From: Candidatus Moraniibacteriota bacterium
Lineage (GTDB): Bacteria > Patescibacteriota > Minisyncoccia > Moranbacterales > UBA1568
DNA length: 20,022 nucleotides
NCBI GenBank assembly: GCA_017992575.1
Contig: JAGOOJ010000008.1
Coordinates: forward strand, 1-20,022
Reading direction: 5' to 3'
Within the stretch, counting starts at the first letter, position 1; each line of letters starts with the position of its first letter. Shown here piece by piece: positions 1 to 7,382 of this stretch. A model generated the notes under the pieces. It saw nothing but the letters and a program-made list of their open reading frames with translations. It did not search any database and was not told the origin of the DNA. Position numbers and translations under genes: made by a program.

Positions 1-143
1 AAGTGACTGGTCTTGGTTTGAAGGAAGCCAAGGATATGGTAGATGCTGCTCCAAAGGTTATCAAAGAGAAGATCGCCAAGGCTGATGCCGAAGCTATCGT
101 CAAGAAACTGACCGAAGCTGGTGCTACTGCCGTTGCCAAGTAA
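1..143 (+). CDS. rplL: 50S ribosomal protein L7/L12, C-terminal part
   Basis: This is the 3' end of the gene for L7/L12, the acidic stalk protein of the large ribosomal subunit that recruits translation GTPases. The reading frame (first full codon at base 3) gives 47 residues starting VTGLGLKEAKDMVDAAP and ending TEAGATAVAK before TAA. GLGLKEAKDMV is the conserved factor-binding helix region of the L7/L12 C-terminal domain. The 5' part lies outside the window. A strong terminator follows within 20 bases, so this is the end of its operon (commonly rplJ-rplL, inferred). Identification is secure from the motif. Confidence 0.97.
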   Translation, partial: VTGLGLKEAKDMVDAAPKVIKEKIAKADAEAIVKKLTEAGATAVAK

Positions 144-161
144 TTGTCGCGAGCCATAGTT

Positions 162-196
162 CAAAAAATCCCTATCCGCAAGGAAGGGATTTTTTG
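162..196 (+). terminator. Rho-independent terminator after rplL
   Basis: A perfect 12-bp inverted repeat (CAAAAAATCCCT at 162-173, AGGGATTTTTTG at 185-196) with an 11-base loop. The 3' arm supplies the T-run. It lies 18 bases past the rplL stop. Confidence 0.9.
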
Positions 197-197
197 T

Positions 198-203
198 TAT
201 AAT
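198..203 (+). promoter_or_regulatory. -10 box (TATAAT) for a probable leaderless transcript
   Basis: A perfect TATAAT begins two bases after the rplL terminator and ends six bases before the ATG at 210. Transcription would then begin at or next to the start codon, giving a leaderless mRNA. The -35 position would fall in the terminator loop and shows no TTGACA-like hexamer. The start site is inferred from spacing only. Confidence 0.6.
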
Positions 204-209
204 GGATTC

Positions 210-1724
210 ATGGGCTTTGAAGATATACCACAACCTGAACAAAATCAGGAGAAACTAAAATTAAGAGAGAAGATACAAGCGTTTATTACACAGGGCGCTT
301 CTGTTGATCGTTTGGCGGAACTCCTTGGGGCCGAACAGTTTCTTACGAGGGAGCAAGGAAGAGGCAAGAGTGGTGCGGCGATCAGTTTCAAAGTAGAGGA
401 CTTTATTCAATGGACTGTCGACTCTGCCAAACATCAGAACTATCAATTACAATTGCCGGATCATTTTGTCTCTTTAGAGGAAACTATTCTTCCTCCTGAT
501 GCGGGCGAGATTCGTATGAGAAGCGGTGCGGGATTTGAACAAGCGGGGTATATACCGCGGACTCGCTATTTGATGGATTTGCTCACAGAAATGAAGCTCC
601 AGTATGCTGTTGCAGATGGGACAAATACCCCAGAGATGATGCGAAAACTCAGCTACAAAGCCTTTTTGTTGCCACAACTGGGCAAGATGGTGTTGGTTTG
701 TGACGAAGAGGGAAATGCCACATATTTGGTGAACAATGTTCTGGGCGAAAGAAACTGGCAACAGTTTATACAGTATAAGAAGAGCCAATTACGAGACCTG
801 GCTGATCAAGGGGCGGCCGCAGTTGTTTCGTATCAAGGAGACAAAGAAGTATGGAAACAACAAATTTCAGTTTGGCTTACAGCTGAAGCCGTTGCGCCGA
901 TAGAAATGCCAGGCGCTGGTAAAATTTCACCCCCCAAGGGATGGATGACTGCGTTAGAAATCGGAAAGAGATTAGGGAAAACGGATAATTGGGTAAAGAA
1001 TCGCTTTTCAGCTTTTCCAATAGATACCGGAAAATTTGGAGGAATATCATATGGAAGTGAGCAGTTTTACATAAGTTTAAAAGAGGAATCGGAGCTTATT
1101 TCTGAAAAAGATCCACAGTTGCTCTCTGGCTCGGAAATCGTACACTCAGCGGGGACTACTTGGCATATTTGGGAAGTCTGGATAACGGATTATTTGAAGA
1201 CGCATCCGACTGAACAACCTGTTTCTCGGCTTAAACCAAATGGAAATAAAGTGCCGCACTATCTTCCTGAGATAGGGGTGCAATTTCGGGATTATGTTCA
1301 AGCACGAAAAATGAATATGGCACCAAATGATTGGCTAACATTGAGTGGACTCGCCAAATTTCTGGATTGTAGTGAGCCCTACGTAGAAAGCAGGGTGAAA
1401 CTTTTGCAAGAGAGTCAGCCAGATCAGGTTAAGAAATATTTTCACGGTACGAGAAATACAAAGCGTACATTCTATAGTCCTACTCTTAGAGACCAAATGA
1501 AGAAAATTATTCAAACAGAAAGAGAAATACCAGAGAATTACATTACGCTGGAACAATTGGCTACGATGAATGGGCTTACTCTGGCACAGGTTAGTATGAG
1601 ATTATTCAATGTATTAAAGCAAAATCCCTTGTTAGAATTAGAGAAAAAGAAATCATATAAAAAAGGTAAGCTCTATATTTCTCCGAAATTAGTCCAGTCA
1701 ATTCTTAGTTATCTCGAGAAATAA
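210..1724 (+). CDS. Unknown protein with three C-terminal HTH-like repeats
   Basis: I do not recognise this 504-residue protein. The frame is open back to a TTG at 144, but that would run through the rplL terminator and the TATAAT box, so the ATG at 210 (MGFEDIPQPEQ) is chosen. There is no signal peptide or membrane segment. The C-terminal half holds three units of about 60 residues, starting near residues 244, 374 and 442 (cores TALEIGKRLGKTDNWVKNR, TLSGLAKFLDCSEPYVESR and TLEQLATMNGLTLAQVSMR). Each has the pattern 'T-x-x-x-L/I-A/G, turn, V-x-x-R/V-x-x-L', then a basic stretch and a Y-x-S-P or Y-x-S strand. This resembles tandem winged helix-turn-helix (MerR/excisionase-like) folds, so DNA binding is possible but unproven. 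The N-terminal 240 residues match nothing I know. Confidence 0.75.
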   Translation: MGFEDIPQPEQNQEKLKLREKIQAFITQGASVDRLAELLGAEQFLTREQGRGKSGAAISFKVEDFIQWTVDSAKHQNYQLQLPDHFVSLEETILPPDAGEIRMRSGAGFEQAGYIPRTRYLMDLLTEMKLQYAVADGTNTPEMMRKLSYKAFLLPQLGKMVLVCDEEGNATYLVNNVLGERNWQQFIQYKKSQLRDLADQGAAAVVSYQGDKEVWKQQISVWLTAEAVAPIEMPGAGKISPPKGWMTALEIGKRLGKTDNWVKNRFSAFPIDTGKFGGISYGSEQFYISLKEESELISEKDPQLLSGSEIVHSAGTTWHIWEVWITDYLKTHPTEQPVSRLKPNGNKVPHYLPEIGVQFRDYVQARKMNMAPNDWLTLSGLAKFLDCSEPYVESRVKLLQESQPDQVKKYFHGTRNTKRTFYSPTLRDQMKKIIQTEREIPENYITLEQLATMNGLTLAQVSMRLFNVLKQNPLLELEKKKSYKKGKLYISPKLVQSILSYLEK

Positions 1725-1754
1725 GTATTTAATAATGCTATAGAGTCGTTATCG

Positions 1755-1789
1755 AAAAAACCTCGCTCACTTGGGTGGGGATTTTCTTT
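1755..1789 (+). terminator. Probable terminator after the HTH-repeat gene
   Basis: An A-run (1755-1760), an eight-pair stem CCTCGCTC/GGGTGGGG closing an ACTT loop (1761-1780, including G-U pairs in RNA), then ATTTTCTTT. The stem is weaker than the other terminators here because three of its pairs are G-U. It also covers the GTG at 1775, arguing against that codon as the start of the next gene. Confidence 0.55.
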
Positions 1790-1882
1790 GACAAAAAAGA
1801 AAACGAGAGTACCATAGAGAGGTTGGAATTTTATCTTCCTGAAGTTTTTTCAGAAGATTTTTCTTTTTTAACATACATCGTT

Positions 1883-3964
1883 ATGTCGCTCGAAGTCATT
1901 CTGTCGTTTTTTATACTCATGCTTATTTCCATCGGCACGTATTCTTTGGCGCGAGTCATACGCGTGCCATATACGGTACTCCTCGTGCTGGTTGGGTCAC
2001 TTCTCGTTCCGCTCACTTACGTTCCATTTTTTCATTTTTTGAAGGCTTTTGAACTGACACCAGAACTCCTCTTCTATCTTTTTTTACCGATTCTTATTTT
2101 TGAGTCAGCATACAACATGCGGGTGAGAGATCTGATGTCGAATGTTCGAACCGTTGCTTGGATGTCTATAGGGAGTCTGATTATCTCCATGTTTTTTATC
2201 GCAGGTGCCCTCTTTTTAGCTCTGAAGTGGATTGGTATGGATGTGCCTTTTATGGCAACACTTCTGTTTGGGGCCCTTATTTCGGCTACCGATCCAGTAG
2301 CAGTACTGGCGCTCTTTAAAGAGTTTGGAGTGCCACGACGCCTGGCTTTTCTGTTTGAAGGGGAGAGCTTGTTTAATGATGGGACTTCACTCGCTGCTTT
2401 CCTTATTGTACTCGAGATTATTTTGCAGGGATTTTCTGGGGTCTCTACTGTATTTGAGGGGCTGTTTATGTTTTTGAGTATGGTTCTTGGAGGGATTGCC
2501 TTCGGTATTTTTATGGGATTTTTATTTGCTAAACTCATTGAAAAAGCGGAAAGTAACGAACATATCGAGATTACACTCACAATGCTCGTAGCTCATCTGA
2601 CTTTTATTCTTTCCGAAGTGATTTCACATTATTTGGTTATTTTTGGTCAAGAAGTGAAGCTTTCCGCTATCATTGCCACCGTCATGGCTTCTATGGTGAT
2701 AGGAAATTATGGACGTTCCAAGTTGTCTCTGACGACACATCATTTTATGGATCGATTTTGGGGATACTTTGCGTTCTTGGTCAATTCACTGGTGTTTATT
2801 ACCATGGGACTGCTTTTTGCGAGTCTTCCTATTGAGCTGAAATATTTTATCATCCCAATGCTGATGGCTGTCGTGGTAGTGGCATTGGCTCGGGCGGTGT
2901 CTATTTATCCGGTGGTAGCATGGCTCAATAGAAGTAAAAAAGAAGAGTCAATTCCGCTTACCTGGCAACATTTGATGGCCTGGGGAAGTTTACGAGGAGC
3001 ACTGGCTGTGATTATGGTACTCCTTATTCCTGACACGCTGACATTTCCTGGGTGGACATTTGATTTTACCGTAAAGGAGTTTATCACGGCGATTAGTATT
3101 GGGTGTATTTATTTCACGCTTTTTGTGAAGGCTCTTACTATTGGAGTATTGATTCGTCGCTTCAAGTTAGACGCTCTGACACCGGTAGAAGAGGCTGAAT
3201 ATCGTCAGGCACGCGCGCTCGTTTTTTCATTTGGGAAAGAAAAATTGGAGGATTTTCATGAAAAGCAGTATATGAGCGAATCAACATACAATAAATTAAA
3301 GGAGGGTATCCTCGAACGTTCACATAAAGCCCAGGAGGAATGTAATCAGTCAATGTCTCAGTCACGGAATGATTTTGAAGAGGCACTTCGGGTGTATGCT
3401 CTCGGAATCGAAAAGCATTTTTTGGGAATACTCTATCATTATCGTGAAGTTAATGAATCAGTGTATAAGAAAATTTTGACAAAACTTGATGTACAACTTG
3501 ATCGAGTAGAAAATGGAGCGGTACAGATTCAGTCTCTTGACGAAGCATTTTCACTTGACTGGTTTGAACAGATAGCCTGGAGAACAAAAAAGTTGCTCCT
3601 ACGTCGAAAGAATAAAGATGATGAAATCAAAGAGCAGTATATGTACTATCGCGCTCAAGAGGTGATAGCTCGAAAAGTTCTGAAAGAATTTGCTAAGTTG
3701 AAACAATTGGCAGATATTGATTCGGAAGAGTATCGAGAATTGATCGAAAGAGTCATGGCGTCGTATCAGTCTTTTCATGATGATGCGCATAGTCGAATGG
3801 AGCGAATTGTTTCTGAAAATGTTGTATTTCTTTCCTCGCTTGATGAGGCCTTTGGAAGTGAGAGTCTTCGTAAAGCACACCAAGACGGACTGGCAACGCT
3901 GACACGAAAAAATATGCTGTCTCCGAAGCTTACCATTCTGTTGGAGCAGGATTTTTCTGCATAG
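1883..3964 (+). CDS. CPA1-family Na+/H+ antiporter with long cytoplasmic tail
   Basis: A cation/proton antiporter of the NhaP/CPA1 family that exchanges Na+ (or K+) for H+ across the inner membrane. Residues 1 to about 415 form a multi-helix membrane domain. It has the family signatures SATDPVAVLALFKEFGVP (ion-site Asp137 after Thr136) and GESLFNDGTS (Asn165-Asp166), plus a basic W-x-x-L-R-G-A-L motif in a late helix. The remaining roughly 270 residues are hydrophilic, charged and helix-rich, consistent with a regulatory cytoplasmic tail. The frame is open to a GTG at 1775, but that lies in the upstream terminator. The ATG at 1883, directly before the first hydrophobic helix, gives 693 residues. 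Ion specificity cannot be read from the sequence. A DedA gene and a hydrogenase-like ion-translocating operon follow on the same strand. Confidence 0.92.
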   Translation: MSLEVILSFFILMLISIGTYSLARVIRVPYTVLLVLVGSLLVPLTYVPFFHFLKAFELTPELLFYLFLPILIFESAYNMRVRDLMSNVRTVAWMSIGSLIISMFFIAGALFLALKWIGMDVPFMATLLFGALISATDPVAVLALFKEFGVPRRLAFLFEGESLFNDGTSLAAFLIVLEIILQGFSGVSTVFEGLFMFLSMVLGGIAFGIFMGFLFAKLIEKAESNEHIEITLTMLVAHLTFILSEVISHYLVIFGQEVKLSAIIATVMASMVIGNYGRSKLSLTTHHFMDRFWGYFAFLVNSLVFITMGLLFASLPIELKYFIIPMLMAVVVVALARAVSIYPVVAWLNRSKKEESIPLTWQHLMAWGSLRGALAVIMVLLIPDTLTFPGWTFDFTVKEFITAISIGCIYFTLFVKALTIGVLIRRFKLDALTPVEEAEYRQARALVFSFGKEKLEDFHEKQYMSESTYNKLKEGILERSHKAQEECNQSMSQSRNDFEEALRVYALGIEKHFLGILYHYREVNESVYKKILTKLDVQLDRVENGAVQIQSLDEAFSLDWFEQIAWRTKKLLLRRKNKDDEIKEQYMYYRAQEVIARKVLKEFAKLKQLADIDSEEYRELIERVMASYQSFHDDAHSRMERIVSENVVFLSSLDEAFGSESLRKAHQDGLATLTRKNMLSPKLTILLEQDFSA

Positions 3965-4007
3965 CTGACTCCCTTTCAGTTTTTCCCAGACTCACGTATA
4001 CTGCGTA

Positions 4008-4013
4008 TATAAC
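4008..4013 (+). promoter_or_regulatory. Possible -10 box (TATAAC) for the DedA gene
   Basis: TATAAC lies 17 bases before the DedA ATG, within an AT-rich stretch containing partly palindromic GTATAC/GTATAT. No convincing -35 is seen. No clear terminator separates this gene from the antiporter, so read-through is equally possible. Confidence 0.3.
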
Positions 4014-4030
4014 TATTGCTTGAATGAAGT

Positions 4031-4630
4031 ATGGAATTTTTTGGTATCGATATGGTGGAAGCCATAAAGACGATTGGCTACGTTGGGTTATTTGCGATTG
4101 TGTTTGCCGAAACGGGGCTTTTTCTCGGGTTTTTCTTTCCGGGAGATAGTCTCTTGTTTGTCGCTGGCGTGTTGGCTGCTCAGGGATTTTTTTCACTACC
4201 AATCCTTCTTATTGTTCTTTTTGTAGCTGCCTTTACTGGAAATATGGTGGGGTACTGGTTCGGTGCCTTTGTCGGACCCAAGATTTTTTCTCGGGAAGAC
4301 TCACTCTTTTTTCGGAAATCACATGTTTTTAAGGCCCAGGCTTTTTATGACCGCTATGGGGCCAAGACTATTGTGCTGGCTCGGTTTATTCCTATTGTCC
4401 GTACATTTGCGCCTATTGTAGCTGGTGTTGCCAAGATGCATTATGGAACATTCACACTCTTTAACTTTATTGGCGCTCTTTTGTGGTCGGTCGGCTTGAC
4501 GACGCTCGCCTATTATTTGGGAGGGCTGATAGAGGATATTGATCGATATCTGCTCCCGATTGTTCTCTTTATTATCGGAGTCTCTGTTTTACCTGGTGTA
4601 TTTGAATACTGGCGTAGTCGCAAGTCGTAA
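4031..4630 (+). CDS. DedA-family membrane protein
   Basis: A 199-residue integral membrane protein of the DedA (SNARE-associated, VTT domain) family. Members act as proton-coupled transporters or lipid flippases/scramblases needed for membrane homeostasis. The four charged residues important in E. coli YqjA/YghB (E39, D51, R130, R136) are matched here with identical spacing as Glu27, Asp39, Arg118 and Arg124. They sit in FAETGLFLGFFFPGDS and LARFIPIVRTFAPIVAG, the family signature. The length is typical for the family. The ATG at 4031 has no Shine-Dalgarno site. The gene lies 66 bases after the antiporter and ends before a terminator. Substrate unknown; family assignment secure. Confidence 0.93.
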   Translation: MEFFGIDMVEAIKTIGYVGLFAIVFAETGLFLGFFFPGDSLLFVAGVLAAQGFFSLPILLIVLFVAAFTGNMVGYWFGAFVGPKIFSREDSLFFRKSHVFKAQAFYDRYGAKTIVLARFIPIVRTFAPIVAGVAKMHYGTFTLFNFIGALLWSVGLTTLAYYLGGLIEDIDRYLLPIVLFIIGVSVLPGVFEYWRSRKS

Positions 4631-4713
4631 AAATGAGCAAAAAAGAGCTCTCTCTAGACAAAAGAAGCGGAAGGGAGTATTGTAGGGAGGTAAAAAGTAT
4701 CCAGGTATCTTTC

Positions 4714-4740
4714 CCAAAAGAAAGATTTCTTTGGTTTTTT
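4714..4740 (+). terminator. Terminator between the DedA gene and the hydrogenase-like operon
   Basis: CCAAAAGAAA and TTTCTTTGG pair with one bulged A around a short loop, followed by TTTTTT. It separates DedA from the operon. The preceding 83 bases (4631-4713) show only an AGAGCTCT palindrome and purine-rich sequence. Confidence 0.6.
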
Positions 4741-4771
4741 GGTTGAACTTGGTGATTTTGAAACGTTTTGT

Positions 4772-5308
4772 ATGTATCGATTGCTTCGAAAAATTGTACA
4801 GACTCCAAAACTGGTTATTCCTGAGCAGGAACTGCTCGGATTGGAATACCAGGCACTTGGTGAAAAAATACAAGAGGCTGTAAAAAATATTTTTGGCGGA
4901 TCGCTCGCTATTCGCGAAGTAGCAGCTGGATCGAGCAATGCCGAAGAGCAGGAACTGACGGCATTGGGAAATGTGTACTATGATATCGAGCGTTTCGGTA
5001 TTCACTTTGTTGCGTCGCCACGCCATGCAGATATGCTCTTTGTGACAGGACCAGTGTCGCGTAATATGGCAGAAGGGCTTCGTCGGACGTACGATGCTAT
5101 GCCGACACCACGATTCGTTGTCGCTGTCGGTGACGGAGCTATCGATGGAGGTATCTATCGTGATTCTTACGCTGTTCATAACAGTGTTGAGGAGATTATT
5201 CCGGTTGATTTCAAAATTCCAGGGGATCCACCATCGCCGAAAGCCGTGCTTGCTTCACTTCTCAAAATTTTTCACGAAATAGATCCCAGTACCCATACTC
5301 GTCAGTAA
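4772..5308 (+). CDS. Hydrogenase small-subunit-like protein (HyfI/NuoB family) lacking all Fe-S cysteines
   Basis: A 178-residue homologue of the small subunit of group 4 membrane [NiFe]-hydrogenases and complex I (HyfI/HycG/EchC/NuoB), which normally holds the proximal [4Fe-4S] cluster. The fold is recognisable from YYDIERFGIHFVASPRHAD, VTGPVSRNMAE, VVAVGDGAIDGG and IPVDFKIPGDPP. The cluster ligands are gone: the usual GSCNGCE reads GSSNAEE (Ser55, Glu58), GDCA reads GDGA (Gly122), and PGCPP reads PGDPP (Asp152). The protein has no cysteine from the chosen ATG. An upstream TTG at 4739 is in frame but overlaps the terminator T-run, so the ATG at 4772 (MYRLLRKIV, as in relatives) is preferred. 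It is first in the operon, three bases before the HyfB-like gene. The intact frame and conserved surroundings argue against a pseudogene. Confidence 0.9.
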   Translation: MYRLLRKIVQTPKLVIPEQELLGLEYQALGEKIQEAVKNIFGGSLAIREVAAGSSNAEEQELTALGNVYYDIERFGIHFVASPRHADMLFVTGPVSRNMAEGLRRTYDAMPTPRFVVAVGDGAIDGGIYRDSYAVHNSVEEIIPVDFKIPGDPPSPKAVLASLLKIFHEIDPSTHTRQ

Positions 5309-5311
5309 CCT

Positions 5312-7372
5312 ATGGATATATTGCTTTCACCATTTGCTTTGTTGTCTCTTCTCGTTATATTTGCTACGGGCGCTTTCGGTTCACTCTTTCTTTCCCGTTA
5401 TTTGGCTGATGGAGGGCGTTTCGCCGGATATTTTGCTCATGGTACGGCACTGGGTGGATCGCTGTTAGCACTGGCTATTGCTTCAATGGTTCTGTATTCT
5501 GGGCAGGGTATCGTTTTTTCTTTTTCGGGGTTGTTTCCAGGCGTACTCGATTTTAGCGTGCGACTTGATGGCCTGGCAGCATTCTTTCTTGGGTTGATTG
5601 CTCTGATCGCTGGCGTTTCGGCACTATATGGTTTTTCTTACCAAAAACATTTTTACGGTAAATACGATTTAGGGAATTTTGGTTTTTTCTACAATGTGTT
5701 TATTGCGAGCCTTCTGTCGGTAACACTCGCGAACCAAGCACTCTTCTTTTTATTGGTATGGGAAGTGATGTCGCTTACGTCGTTTTTCCTGGTGATTTAT
5801 GAATACCGACAGGAAGAAAATATCAAAGCCGGTTTTCTGTACTTTTTGATGACTCATTTTGGGACGGCGTTTATTACGCTGGCTTTTTTCTTGGCCTATC
5901 ATGCGACGGGGTCATTTGAATTCGATGTCTGGCGATCGGCCACCGAAACATTGACGCCGTCAGTTCATTTTCTCATTCTGTTGTGTGGGTTATTCGGTTT
6001 TGGCATCAAAGCCGGTATTATACCGGTGCACATTTGGTTGCCAGGGGCCCATTCGGCTGCTCCAACTCATGTTTCAGCTCTTTTGTCTGGCGTCATGATC
6101 AAAACAGCCATTTTTATGTTTATTCGATTCTTTTTCGACTTTTTCCCGGGTGCTTCTTTGGAGTGGGGGCTGTTATTTCTCGTCTTAGGTGGCATATCAT
6201 CACTTCTCGGCGTGCTCTATGCGCTTTCTGAACATGATATCAAGCGCTTGCTCGCTTATCACAGTATTGAAAATATTGGTATTATTCTGCTCGGTCTTGG
6301 TGCGGGAATCACTTTTTTTGCTCTTGGTTTGGAGACATTCGCCCTGTTTGCGCTTGCGGGAGCACTGTATCACACGATGAACCATGCAATCTTCAAAGCA
6401 TTGCTCTTCTTGGGGGCTGGTTCAGTGGTTGGCGCCACAGGCACTCGCCATATGGAGCACTATGGAGGGCTGATTCGTTTTATGCCCTTTACCGCCTTCT
6501 TCTTCCTTGTTGGTTCTCTCGCTATTTCCGCCTTTCCGCCTTTCAATGGTTTTGCAAGTGAGTGGCTTACTTTTCAGGCACTTTTCGTTGGTATTGGTTC
6601 CGCGAGTCTAGTCGTAAAAACGGTTTTTATTTTTGCTATCAGTAGCTTGGCTTTTACGGGAGGGTTGGCAGCAGCGTGTTTTGTGAAAGCGTTCGGGACA
6701 ACTTTTTTGGCACGATCACGAAGTACGACATCGCATACTGTCCATGAGAGTGGTTTGTCGATGCTTGTGGCTATGGGTATTTTGGCTGTATTGACACTGG
6801 TACTGGGAATTTTTTCAACGATAGTGATCTCTGCTTTGGTTGGCGTGATAGCGAGCATCGGTCTCGTTGATCCACTGACTCTGCAATTCCCTTTCACACA
6901 ATTTATTATGGCTCGCGAACAGTTTGCCAATGTGTTGCCCCTCGATGGAGTAGCACTGACTCTAGTGGTAGTCTTTCTGTTTGTTTCAGGAGGAGTGTTC
7001 TGGTTTACTCGTACGTGCAAATCGGTTATTGGCCGTACCTGGGATTGTGGAACACCACTCACTTCTCGTGGAGAAATTACCGCTACCAGCTTTTCTCGCT
7101 CTCTGATGACTATTTTCCGTGGTATCCTTCGTCCGACCAAGCAGACAGCTGTAGAATATCATGATGAAGATATGCGCTACTTCATCAAGTCTCAGGAAGT
7201 GAAGACTGCTATCGCTGATCCGTATCGGACCATCCTCTATGCTCCGCTTCATCGAGCCCTCCATTTCCTCGCTTCCAAAGCGCGCCACATCCACGGCGGG
7301 AACGTGAGTGTCTATATTTTGTATATATTTATCACGCTTATTATTTTGTTATTCTGGACGTCTCGCCAATAA
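5312..7372 (+). CDS. HyfB-like antiporter-type membrane subunit (NuoL/Mrp family)
   Basis: A 686-residue polytopic membrane protein of the proton-conducting NuoL/M/N-MrpA/D family, closest in length and C-terminal features to HyfB (E. coli HyfB is about 670 residues). It should form an ion channel of the membrane arm. The channel residues are present: Glu151 in LLVWEVMSLTSFF (TM5), Lys233 in FGIKAGIIPVHIWLPGAHS (TM7), His248, and Lys264 in SGVMIKTAIF (TM8). The motif DIKRLLAYHSIENIG and the HyfB-typical TWDCGTP after the last core helix are also present. A long C-terminal segment ends in a final transmembrane helix. The ATG at 5312 follows the small-subunit stop by three bases; the HyfC-like gene starts ten bases after its end. 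Confidence 0.93.
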   Translation: MDILLSPFALLSLLVIFATGAFGSLFLSRYLADGGRFAGYFAHGTALGGSLLALAIASMVLYSGQGIVFSFSGLFPGVLDFSVRLDGLAAFFLGLIALIAGVSALYGFSYQKHFYGKYDLGNFGFFYNVFIASLLSVTLANQALFFLLVWEVMSLTSFFLVIYEYRQEENIKAGFLYFLMTHFGTAFITLAFFLAYHATGSFEFDVWRSATETLTPSVHFLILLCGLFGFGIKAGIIPVHIWLPGAHSAAPTHVSALLSGVMIKTAIFMFIRFFFDFFPGASLEWGLLFLVLGGISSLLGVLYALSEHDIKRLLAYHSIENIGIILLGLGAGITFFALGLETFALFALAGALYHTMNHAIFKALLFLGAGSVVGATGTRHMEHYGGLIRFMPFTAFFFLVGSLAISAFPPFNGFASEWLTFQALFVGIGSASLVVKTVFIFAISSLAFTGGLAAACFVKAFGTTFLARSRSTTSHTVHESGLSMLVAMGILAVLTLVLGIFSTIVISALVGVIASIGLVDPLTLQFPFTQFIMAREQFANVLPLDGVALTLVVVFLFVSGGVFWFTRTCKSVIGRTWDCGTPLTSRGEITATSFSRSLMTIFRGILRPTKQTAVEYHDEDMRYFIKSQEVKTAIADPYRTILYAPLHRALHFLASKARHIHGGNVSVYILYIFITLIILLFWTSRQ

Positions 7373-7382
7373 ACTCTCTCGT

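Noticed and set aside
144..209. TTG start at 144 for the HTH-repeat protein
   Set aside because: These codons run through the rplL terminator and TATAAT box; the ATG at 210 is better placed.
1775..1882. GTG start at 1775 for the antiporter
   Set aside because: It lies within a terminator-like hairpin and would add an unusual polar extension before the first membrane helix.
2074..2580. Long antisense frame inside the antiporter gene
   Set aside because: A shadow of the membrane-domain coding sequence with low-complexity, Ser/Arg/Lys-rich composition and no initiation signal.
3991..4013. Palindrome-like GTATAC/GTATAT as an operator
   Set aside because: The symmetry is short and imperfect and can be explained by AT-rich promoter composition.
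4772..5308. Small-subunit gene as a pseudogene
   Set aside because: The frame is intact, the non-ligand motifs are well conserved, and the large subunit shows matching loss of ligands, which suggests functional change rather than decay.
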